This document shows positions 6,333-13,615 of a stretch of DNA of 64,000 bases, in pieces; positions within the stretch are counted from its first letter, which is position 1, and every line of letters begins with the position of its first letter. Below the pieces are notes generated by a model that was not told the origin of the DNA, did not search any database, and worked only from the letters and a program-made list of their open reading frames with translations. This stretch comes from J095 sp964517605. Its GTDB lineage: Bacteria; Chloroflexota; Anaerolineae; 4572-78; J111. The translations under genes were made by a program, and so were the position numbers. The DNA is taken from assembly GCA_964517605.1 (NCBI GenBank), contig CAZFCE010000026.1:5744-69743 (forward strand). Direction: 5' to 3'.

Positions 6333-9300
6333 TTAAAACAAACTCAGTTGTTGGGCGGCGGGTTTGTCCTCGGTGGGTTTGGGGCGGGCCGTCTCGGCCA
6401 TTTCTTTGAGCGCGAGTTCAATATCATTCACAAAGCGCGAGGGCGGGTTGGCCTGCGCTTGCCCCAGTAAAAACCGGTTTTGGGCGTGGGTGAGCACCAG
6501 TTTGTGCCGGGCGCGGGTCATGCCCACGTAAAACAGGCGGCGTTCTTCCTCTAAATCGGTGGTTTTGCCCGGCAGTTGGTAGGGCAGCAGGTTTTCCTCG
6601 CAGCCGGCCATAAACACCACCGAAAATTCCAGCCCCTTGGCGGCGTGCAGCGTCATCAGCGTTACCCGGTCGGCGCGGGGATCGTGCTCATCGGCTTCAT
6701 CGCCCAGAGCGGCGGCCTCTAAAAAATCGCGCAGCCGCGTTTCAAACGGAACCGCCCGTAGCGCCAGCCGTTCAATGCGCTCGGCCACGGCTTCGGGCGC
6801 GGCGGCAAAGTAGTGCCGGCTCACCTGCGTGATCAGTTCGGTTACGGATTGGTGCCGGGCGACCTGTTGCAACTGCGCCAAAAACGGCACGCCGGTTTGC
6901 AACTGCCGTTTTTGCGCCGCGCTGAACAAATCCACCTGTTCAAAATTTTGCAGCGCCGCCCACACCTGGCCGTTGGTTTGTTGCGCCAGCCGGGCCAGCT
7001 TTTCCGGCGGAGCGGCCATCTTTTGAAAATTGAGCGCGCCATCAAGATAAAAAACCGAGTTGGGGTCGAGGGCCAGCCACAGGTGCGCCAGAATGGTTTG
7101 GGTTTCCTTGTATTCAACCAGCGGCGTTTGCCCCACCGTTTGAAACGGAATGCCCGACCGCGCCAGCGCCTCGGCAAGCGGCTGGCTTTGCGCCCGCAGC
7201 CGGTACAGCACCGCAAAATCGGCAAAGGTGCGGCTGGTAACGCGGCCATCCTGCACCCGCCGGCTATCAAACGAGAAATAACTGGTGCCGCCCATCAGCT
7301 TTTCAATTTCGTGGACAATATATTCGGCTTCGGCTTTGTCGCTGGGGGCGGCGTACACCGTTACTTTTACCGGCTCGCGGTTTTGGGCTTGCAGGCCGGG
7401 CGCGGGGCCGTTTTTGGCAATCACCTGCGCCGAAGCATCAAGGATAAGCTGGGTGGAGCGGTAATTTTGGCTGAGGCGCAGCGTTTGCGCGCCGGGAAAA
7501 TTGCGGTTGAACTGCCAAAAATATTCGCTGCTGGCCCCGCGAAAGCCGTAAATGGCCTGGTTGGGATCGCCAATGGCGCACAGGTTGGTTTCCGGCGGGC
7601 TGAGCAATTTTAGCAGCCGGTACTGGGCCACGTTCACATCCTGGTACTCGTCCACGGCCAGCCAGCGAAAGCGGGCGCGGTATTTGGCCAGCAGTTCCGG
7701 CGCGGTCTCAAGCAGGCGCACGGGCCGCAACGCCAAATCATCAAAATCCAGCAGGCGATGGCCGGCCAGTACTTGTTCGTACCGGCGGTAAAGTTCCGCC
7801 AGTTCCGCCGGGGCCAGTTCCGGGGTGATGAGCCGGTTTTTGGCCGCCGAAATTTGCTCCAGCGCGCGCTCAAGGTCGCGCTCGGCCAGGTGGGGCGCGG
7901 CCTGTTTGAGCAGCGCCGCCCGGTCATTGGCGCGGCACAGGGCAAAATCGGGCGGCAGACCGGCGGCGGCAGCTTCTTCGCGCAACAGCATCGCGCCAAA
8001 AGCGTGGAATGTCTTCACCGTGAGCCGCCGGGTAACGGCTTCGCCCAGCAGGTGCGCGAGCCGGGCAGTCATTTCGGCGGCGGCTTTGTTGGTAAAGGTG
8101 ATGGCCAAAATCTGCTCCGGCGCAACGTTCTGGCGCAAAACCAGGTAGGCCAGCCGGTGGGTGAGCGTGCGCGTTTTGCCGGTGCCCGGCCCGGCCACAA
8201 TCAACAGCGGCGCGGCCAGGTTGAGCACGGCGGCGCGCTGGGTGGGGTTCAACGGCGACAGGATGGCGTCGTCATCACCGCCGCAGGTGGCGGCGGGCGG
8301 CGGTTCCGGCGCGGTAAAAGCGGTTTGCGCCCAGGTTTTAGCGGCCAGCGGGGGCGGCAGCGGCGCGGTTCGTTTTTGGGCCGGCGGCGTGAACATGCTC
8401 AACTGGCCGGAAACGGCGCTCCGCTCGTGGGTTTCAAACAGTTTAATCACGCCGTATTCGCCATCATAACCGGCGGCCACGGTAATTTTGCCGCTGCGCA
8501 TTCGCCGGATGCCTTCGGCCAGCAGCGAACCGCCCGCCGCGGCCAAATCATCCGGCGGGACATCCTGTAAAATGGTCAGTTCCGGGCCAAACTGGGCCAG
8601 CAGTTGCTCGTAAGCCTCCTGCGCCCGTTTGGAGTTGGGGCCGGTGTTAAACACCTCGCCCAGAATTTCGGGCAGGGGGATGAGGTTGTAAAAGGGGCGG
8701 GCGCGGGGCGGCAATTCACCGGCGGGCCGGTCGGCCAGCGCCGCCACCCGGTGCATTACGCCCACCGTCACCGGCTGGCCGCACTGCGGACACAAGCCCT
8801 GGTGGGCAACGGTTTGGCCCGGCTCCCACACCACGCCGCATTTGCGGTGGCCGTCGAGGTGGTATTTGCCTTCTTCGGGGAAAAATTCGATGGTGCCGGA
8901 AAATTGGGCCGGATCACCACTTTTGAGCGCGGCAAACAGCGCCGGGTAGGATAGCTCGGTGTTGAACAGGTTGGCTTCGCGGGCCAGTTTTTGGGGCGAA
9001 TGGGCATCGGAGTTGGACACCAGCGTGTACGGGTTCAGCAGCGACACGCGCCAGTTCATCGGCGGGTCGGACGACAGGCCGGTTTCCAGCGCAAAAATGT
9101 GGGGCGTGAGGTCATCAAAACATTCCGCCACCGAATCAAACCCGGATTTTGAGCCGAGCAGCGAAAACCACGGCGTCCAGATGTGGGCCGGGATGAGATA
9201 ATTTTCGGGGTCAATCTGCAAAATAATTTCCAGCAGGTTGCGCGAGTCCAGCCCCAGAATGGGGCGGCCATCGGCGCGGATGTTGCCGATTTTTTCCAGC

Positions 9301-9674
9301 GCGGCCTGTATTTTTTGCACCGCCGCCAGCGACGGCGCAAAAACAATGTTGTGCACCTTGCGCACGCGGTCGTTCTTTTTGTAAATGTTGCTGATTTCGC
9401 CGGCCAGCATAAAACGCACCGGTCGGTGGCAGGCCGGCGGCACCTCGGTTTGCACGGCGCGCTCAATGTCCGGTTTCAGCCGGAACAGGCCGGCTTCGGC
9501 GGGTTCCAGTTTATCGCGCATTTCTTGTAGCCAGCCGGGGTGGGCAATATCGCCGGTGCCCACCACCTGCACGCCCTTGAGTTGCGCCCACCGGCTGAGG
9601 TGTTCAAAATTGAGGTTTTTGCTGGTGGCGCGCGAGTAATGCGAATGCAGGTGCAAATCGGCTACTATTTTCAT
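6333..9674 (-). CDS. EndoQ-like PHP nuclease fused to UvrD/Rep-type SF1A helicase
   Basis: A 1113-residue fusion. Residues 1-410 match the Endonuclease Q family: a PHP domain opening DLHLHSHYS (H8, H10, H12), GTGDIAHPGW, SNSDAHSP, and a zinc finger of CGxxW...CPQCG type near 278-298. EndoQ is known to cut 5' of deaminated bases such as uracil and hypoxanthine. From about 480 on it is a UvrD/PcrA-like helicase: Walker A GPGTGKT (about 492), ITFTNKAAAEM, DEYQDVN (about 673), GDPNQAIYGFRGA, QNYRST, and LMTLHAAKGLEF with VGMTRARHKL. Two beta-clamp binding pentapeptides are visible: QLSMF at 424-428 in the linker and QLSLF at the extreme C-terminus. The ATG has a strong GGAGG site, and a promoter lies at 9709-9736. 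Inference: one protein that nicks at deaminated bases, unwinds, and is tethered to the clamp. Confidence 0.9.
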   Translation of the reverse strand: MKIVADLHLHSHYSRATSKNLNFEHLSRWAQLKGVQVVGTGDIAHPGWLQEMRDKLEPAEAGLFRLKPDIERAVQTEVPPACHRPVRFMLAGEISNIYKKNDRVRKVHNIVFAPSLAAVQKIQAALEKIGNIRADGRPILGLDSRNLLEIILQIDPENYLIPAHIWTPWFSLLGSKSGFDSVAECFDDLTPHIFALETGLSSDPPMNWRVSLLNPYTLVSNSDAHSPQKLAREANLFNTELSYPALFAALKSGDPAQFSGTIEFFPEEGKYHLDGHRKCGVVWEPGQTVAHQGLCPQCGQPVTVGVMHRVAALADRPAGELPPRARPFYNLIPLPEILGEVFNTGPNSKRAQEAYEQLLAQFGPELTILQDVPPDDLAAAGGSLLAEGIRRMRSGKITVAAGYDGEYGVIKLFETHERSAVSGQLSMFTPPAQKRTAPLPPPLAAKTWAQTAFTAPEPPPAATCGGDDDAILSPLNPTQRAAVLNLAAPLLIVAGPGTGKTRTLTHRLAYLVLRQNVAPEQILAITFTNKAAAEMTARLAHLLGEAVTRRLTVKTFHAFGAMLLREEAAAAGLPPDFALCRANDRAALLKQAAPHLAERDLERALEQISAAKNRLITPELAPAELAELYRRYEQVLAGHRLLDFDDLALRPVRLLETAPELLAKYRARFRWLAVDEYQDVNVAQYRLLKLLSPPETNLCAIGDPNQAIYGFRGASSEYFWQFNRNFPGAQTLRLSQNYRSTQLILDASAQVIAKNGPAPGLQAQNREPVKVTVYAAPSDKAEAEYIVHEIEKLMGGTSYFSFDSRRVQDGRVTSRTFADFAVLYRLRAQSQPLAEALARSGIPFQTVGQTPLVEYKETQTILAHLWLALDPNSVFYLDGALNFQKMAAPPEKLARLAQQTNGQVWAALQNFEQVDLFSAAQKRQLQTGVPFLAQLQQVARHQSVTELITQVSRHYFAAAPEAVAERIERLALRAVPFETRLRDFLEAAALGDEADEHDPRADRVTLMTLHAAKGLEFSVVFMAGCEENLLPYQLPGKTTDLEEERRLFYVGMTRARHKLVLTHAQNRFLLGQAQANPPSRFVNDIELALKEMAETARPKPTEDKPAAQQLSLF

Positions 9675-9708
9675 GGGGCTTCCTCCGGGGTGAACGGTAG
9701 TGGTTAAA

Positions 9709-9736
9709 AGTTTAGTAGGCCGCCCAAATTTGTCAA
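9709..9736 (-). promoter_or_regulatory. Promoter of the EndoQ-helicase gene
   Basis: Minus-strand TTGACA (9731-9736), 16-base spacer, TAAACT (9709-9714). Transcription would start close to 9702, giving a short leader before the GGAGG site. Confidence 0.5.
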
Positions 9737-9759
9737 AGTAACCGGCTTGTCGTTAGCTT

Positions 9760-9788
9760 TTGGCAAAAACGCCAAATCCGATTATGAT
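9760..9788 (+). promoter_or_regulatory. Promoter of obgE
   Basis: TTGGCA (9760-9765), 17-base spacer, TATGAT (9783-9788). Predicted start near 9795, about 38 bases upstream of the obgE ATG. Confidence 0.6.
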
Positions 9789-9832
9789 AAGTGGTTTAAT
9801 GCACAGAATTTTTAAGGAAGAATGTTAGTAAG

Positions 9833-11092
9833 ATGCTCTACGATGAAGCCAAAATATTTTTAAAAGCCGGCGCTGGCGGCGATGGAATTATAGCCTTTCG
9901 GCGGGAAAAATACGTGCCGCGCGGCGGCCCCGCCGGCGGACACGGCGGCAAAGGCGGCGATGTGGTGTTTGAGGTGGACGCGCAACTCAACACGCTGGTT
10001 CATTTTAAAAAGTGCAGTCACTTTAAAGCCGATGACGGTGGCCACGGTGGCCCCAAAAATATGACCGGCGCCGAAGGCACTGATGCCGTCATTCCGGTGC
10101 CACCAGGTACCGTGGTGCGCGACGCCGACACCGGCGCGTTGCTGGCCGACCTGCTCGAACCCGGCCAACGGGCGGTGATTGCGCGGGGCGGGCGGGGCGG
10201 GCGCGGCAACAGCGCCTTTAAAAGCTCTATCAACCAGGCACCCCAAATTGCCGAGCGCGGCCTGCCCGGCGAGGAACGCTGGGTAACGCTGGAGTTAAAA
10301 CTCATTGCCGATGTGGGGTTGGTGGGCATGCCCAACGCCGGCAAAAGTACCCTGATTTCGGTGGTGAGCGCCGCCCGGCCCAAAATTGCCGACTATCCCT
10401 TTACCACGTTGCAGCCCAACCTGGGCGTGGTCACGCTGGAACACCGCGACATGGTGGTGGCCGACATCCCCGGTTTGATTGAGGGGGCCGCCGAAGGAGC
10501 CGGGCTGGGGCATCAATTTTTGCGCCACATTGAACGCTGCCGGCTGCTGGTGCACCTGCTCAACGGCGCGTCGCCGGATCCGCTGGCCGAGTTTGAGCAA
10601 ATCAACGCCGAGTTGAAATTTTTTAGTGACCGGCTGGCGCAAAAACCGCAAATAGTGGTGCTCAACAAAATTGACCTGCCCGACGCGCAGGCGCATTGGC
10701 CCGCCGTGCAAAAACGGGCGCAAGAACTGGGGTTGCTGGCGTATAAAATTTCGGCGGTAACGCAAGAGGGCGTGCCGCAGTTGGTGGGCCAGTTGTTTGC
10801 CTGCCTGGATGAACTGCCCGACGAGCCGCTGTTTGAAGAAGAAGTGCCGGTTTTTACGCTGGAACGCGATAGTAACTACTTTGAAGTTGAAAAAATGGAG
10901 GACGGCTGGCGCGTTACCGGCCCGCGCATCTCTGAGTTGGCGCACCAAACCCTGTGGGATGTAAACCAGGCGGCCATGCGGGTGCACCAAATTTTAGAGC
11001 GAATGGGCGTAAACCAGGCTCTCCGCGACGCCGGAGTTGAAGCCGGCGACACTGTTTTTCTGGATGATGTTGAACTGGAATGGGCCTGGTAG
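9833..11092 (+). CDS. obgE: GTPase Obg/CgtA
   Basis: Essential P-loop GTPase acting in late 50S ribosome assembly and stress control. The 419-residue protein has all three Obg parts: the glycine-rich Obg fold at 1-158 (KAGAGGDGIIAFRREK, GGPAGGHGGKGGD), the G domain with P-loop GMPNAGKST at 165-173, DIPGLIEGAAEGAGLGHQFL and NKIDLP, and the C-terminal OCT domain ending DTVFLDDVELEW. The purine-rich AAGGAAG lies 12 bases before the ATG. Followed 12 bases later by nadD, a linkage common in bacteria. Confidence 0.97.
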   Translation: MLYDEAKIFLKAGAGGDGIIAFRREKYVPRGGPAGGHGGKGGDVVFEVDAQLNTLVHFKKCSHFKADDGGHGGPKNMTGAEGTDAVIPVPPGTVVRDADTGALLADLLEPGQRAVIARGGRGGRGNSAFKSSINQAPQIAERGLPGEERWVTLELKLIADVGLVGMPNAGKSTLISVVSAARPKIADYPFTTLQPNLGVVTLEHRDMVVADIPGLIEGAAEGAGLGHQFLRHIERCRLLVHLLNGASPDPLAEFEQINAELKFFSDRLAQKPQIVVLNKIDLPDAQAHWPAVQKRAQELGLLAYKISAVTQEGVPQLVGQLFACLDELPDEPLFEEEVPVFTLERDSNYFEVEKMEDGWRVTGPRISELAHQTLWDVNQAAMRVHQILERMGVNQALRDAGVEAGDTVFLDDVELEWAW

Positions 11093-11104
11093 GCAACTCC
11101 GGCC

Positions 11105-11707
11105 ATGCTTGGCATTTTAGGCGGCACATTCGACCCGATCCACGTTGGCCACTTGCTGATTGCCGAAACGGCCCGCAGTGCGCTCAACCTGGATCGGGTG
11201 TTGTTTGTGCCCGCCGCCGATCCCCCGCATAAACAAGCCTTTTACAAAACAGCGGCAGAACACCGCTGCCAAATGGTGGCGGCGGCCATTGGCGATAATC
11301 CCGGTTTTGAGTTGTGCACCATTGATCTTGACCGGCCCGGCCCGCACTACTCGGTGGATACGGTGCGCCTGTTGCGTCAAAAATTTGGCCTGCCCGCCGA
11401 TGATTGTGCCTTTATTTTGGGCAGCGATTCGCTGGCCGATTTGCCGGCCTGGCACCAACCCGAGGCGCTCATTCAATTGTGCCGGCTGGCGGTGATGCAC
11501 CGGCCCGGTTTTGAGCCGGATGTAATTGGGCTGGAACGGATGTTACCGGGGCTGGCGGCGCGGCTGGATTTTGTGCCGTCGCCGTTAATTAGCCTGTCGG
11601 CCTCGCACATCCGCGCAACGGTGGCGGCGGGCCGGAGTATTCGCTACCAGGTGCCGGACGCCGTGATTGCGTACATTACGCGGCACGGTCTTTATCAAGC
11701 CAATTAA
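11105..11707 (+). CDS. nadD: Nicotinate-nucleotide adenylyltransferase
   Basis: Transfers AMP from ATP to nicotinate mononucleotide to give deamido-NAD in NAD synthesis. The 200-residue protein has the nucleotidyltransferase signature GGTFDPIHVGHLLIAE with the H-x-G-H motif, the substrate loop region DPPHK, GSDSLADLPAWHQP, and the C-terminal ISLSASHIRATVAAGRSIRY carrying the S/T-x-S-x-x-R motif. Downstream of obgE with a 12-base gap and probably co-transcribed. The gene that follows is convergent. Confidence 0.95.
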   Translation: MLGILGGTFDPIHVGHLLIAETARSALNLDRVLFVPAADPPHKQAFYKTAAEHRCQMVAAAIGDNPGFELCTIDLDRPGPHYSVDTVRLLRQKFGLPADDCAFILGSDSLADLPAWHQPEALIQLCRLAVMHRPGFEPDVIGLERMLPGLAARLDFVPSPLISLSASHIRATVAAGRSIRYQVPDAVIAYITRHGLYQAN

Positions 11708-11724
11708 CAAACCCCTGGCGCTAA

Positions 11725-12810
11725 TCAGGCCAATATTTCTTCGATAAACCGGGCAATTTTCGCCGCGCCGTTGGTTGGTTGCCGCTTAATTTTGGGCAGG
11801 TTAACCAGCGCCGGCACTTTGTCCAGCCAACTGCTGCCGGTAAACTCGGCTTCGGTAAATTCCAGCGCCGGCAGATTGGCCTCAATGTAGGCGGTTAAAT
11901 ACGGCGATTCGCGGAACTGCGACCGAGCCATATAACCAAACGGTATACCTGCCTGGTAGGCTTCGGCCAGAGTGCTGTACCCCACTTTGCCAATTACGGC
12001 GTCGGCGGCATTAATCAGGTCAGGGTGAAAAAAGCCGCTGCCGTGGCGAGGCAGGCAAATCAGGTTGGCGGGAGCGTTGGCCGGCACGCCATCGGCCCCG
12101 GCAATAACAAAATGGATATTTTTGAAACGGCTCAATCGGTCCAACGCCGAAAAATCCCAGCGATTGCCGCCCATGGTCAGCAAAACCATTTTTGAGCCGG
12201 GCGACAGGTTGAGTTTGCGCCGCACCGTGGCGGCATCCTCCCGGATTTGCCGGCTTACCGGCGGCACAGCCAGGTGCGCCGGCTGCGGCAGGCACACCGG
12301 CTCGGTTTGGATGTGGTAGGTTGCGGCGCTAAATAACCGGCGCAGGTAGCCAACATGCGGTTGCAACTCCGCCGCAAAACCCGGATATCCCTCGTAAATC
12401 CAGTCCCAGGTAAAATTTTCAATCAACGCCGCCGGCGCGCCCAACTCTTGCGCCACGGCAATCCCCAGCGGAGCGATGTCGCACAGCACCAGCCGGCAGC
12501 GCGGCCCCAGTTGCGTTGCCAGTTGCCGCAGCCGGGCGGGGCCAAACGGCAAAAATTCGTTGAGGCGCTCAATGGTGCCGGGCAAATTTTCCTGCATGGA
12601 ATTGGTTTGCACCAGGCCGATGTCAGTTAACAAAGGGTGGTAGGTAAACGGGGCGGTCAGCGATTCGGCAAAGAACCACTCCGGTGTCAACGAAAATATG
12701 TCAAAGTGGAGCGCGGGCCGACGGGCGGCAATGGCGTTAATCACGGCGCTGGCGCGGGCGGCGTGGCCGTAGCCGTGCGGCGAAACAAAATAAGCAATAG
12801 TGACAGGCAT
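11725..12810 (-). CDS. GT-B fold glycosyltransferase-like protein (MurG / arabinokinase N-domain-like)
   Basis: A 361-residue protein starting MPVTIAYFVSPHGYGHAARAS. The H-G-Y-G-H-A-x-R motif and the C-terminal GKVGYSTLAEAYQAGIPFGYM, a donor-sugar site pattern, resemble the GT-B glycosyltransferase-like proteins related to the N-terminal domain of L-arabinokinases and, more distantly, to MurG. The donor and acceptor are unknown. I placed the start at the ATG 12810, 16 bases after the upstream gene; the longer open frame to 13176 is antisense-like sequence within that gene. Last gene of the operon that starts at 16248. Confidence 0.7.
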   Translation of the reverse strand: MPVTIAYFVSPHGYGHAARASAVINAIAARRPALHFDIFSLTPEWFFAESLTAPFTYHPLLTDIGLVQTNSMQENLPGTIERLNEFLPFGPARLRQLATQLGPRCRLVLCDIAPLGIAVAQELGAPAALIENFTWDWIYEGYPGFAAELQPHVGYLRRLFSAATYHIQTEPVCLPQPAHLAVPPVSRQIREDAATVRRKLNLSPGSKMVLLTMGGNRWDFSALDRLSRFKNIHFVIAGADGVPANAPANLICLPRHGSGFFHPDLINAADAVIGKVGYSTLAEAYQAGIPFGYMARSQFRESPYLTAYIEANLPALEFTEAEFTGSSWLDKVPALVNLPKIKRQPTNGAAKIARFIEEILA

Positions 12811-12826
12811 GGAGTTGTCCGTAAAA

Positions 12827-13615
12827 TCAGGGTTGGGTAAAAACCAGCGCCGAGCGCCAGTCCGGGTAGGCCGGGCCGGGCAGCAGGTCGCGGCGTAGCC
12901 GGGTAACATCAAACTCGACGGGCGGCAGGTGCAGCGGCGGTTCGTAGGTTGGCTCCGGCAGGCCCAATTTTGAGCAGGCGGCGGTGTAAAATTCCTGCCG
13001 GGTGGGACACGGCGGCGTAACAGCCAGATAAACCGGCTCCGGGGCGGGGTGTTGCAGGGCCGTGCAAATCGCGCCGGCGGCGTCGGCGTAGTGGAGCAAG
13101 GCCATTGATTTATCGGGCGGGGCCGAACGGCTGGCCTGGCTGCGTCGCGCCAGCGCCGAAAACGGGCCGCGACCATCGCAGTACAGGCCGCCCAGCCGCA
13201 AAATCACGCCGGTTGGCCCGGCCCACTGCCTAAAGGCGTGTTCGGCGGCGGCAATACTGGCCGGGCGGTCGCCATCACCCTGGGGCGTCTCTTCGGTAAT
13301 CAGGCCGATGGCGTTGCCGTAGTAACCGGTGCCGCTGATGAACACGGCGCGGGCCGGCGGCGGAACGCGCCGGTTGAGGAGTTGCTCTACGGCCTGTTGT
13401 TGGGCGGCGTGGCCGGGCAGCGCCAGTAGCAACAGGCCATCGGGTGGCAAATTATCGGCGGGCGAGCCGAGGCGTGGCTCGATGCCGTTGGCGGCGAGGG
13501 CGGCATGCCGGGTTGTGGTTTTGGTGTAGCCGGTAACAACCGCGCCGGTTTGCCGCCACAACACCGCTACCCGGCTGCCCAACTCGCCGGCTCCCCAAAC
13601 CGTTAGCTGCGTCAT
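12827..13615 (-). CDS. NAD(P)-binding SDR-like protein (YeeZ-type)
   Basis: A 262-residue Rossmann-fold protein beginning MTQLTVWGAGELGSRVAVLW with a GAGxLG nucleotide-binding turn. Further landmarks are VFISGTGYYGN, EETPQGDGDRPASIAAAEHAF and VILRLGGLYCDGRGP, which match extended SDR epimerase-like proteins of the YeeZ kind. The classic YxxxK pair is not evident: the second motif is degenerate, so catalysis is uncertain. The ATG overlaps the stop of the upstream AAA-TPR gene by four bases, so the two are translationally coupled. Confidence 0.72.
   Translation of the reverse strand: MTQLTVWGAGELGSRVAVLWRQTGAVVTGYTKTTTRHAALAANGIEPRLGSPADNLPPDGLLLLALPGHAAQQQAVEQLLNRRVPPPARAVFISGTGYYGNAIGLITEETPQGDGDRPASIAAAEHAFRQWAGPTGVILRLGGLYCDGRGPFSALARRSQASRSAPPDKSMALLHYADAAGAICTALQHPAPEPVYLAVTPPCPTRQEFYTAACSKLGLPEPTYEPPLHLPPVEFDVTRLRRDLLPGPAYPDWRSALVFTQP

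Noticed and set aside
6813..8570. Two long rightward frames (266 and 270 codons) opposite the EndoQ-helicase gene
   Set aside because: Antisense shadows caused by GC-rich codon usage; Arg/Gly/Gln-rich with no domain, while the opposite strand is a clear gene.
12811..13176. Extension of the glycosyltransferase-like gene to an upstream ATG
   Set aside because: The extension lies within the coding region of the SDR-like gene and has low-complexity Arg/Pro composition; ATG 12810 gives the family N-terminus.
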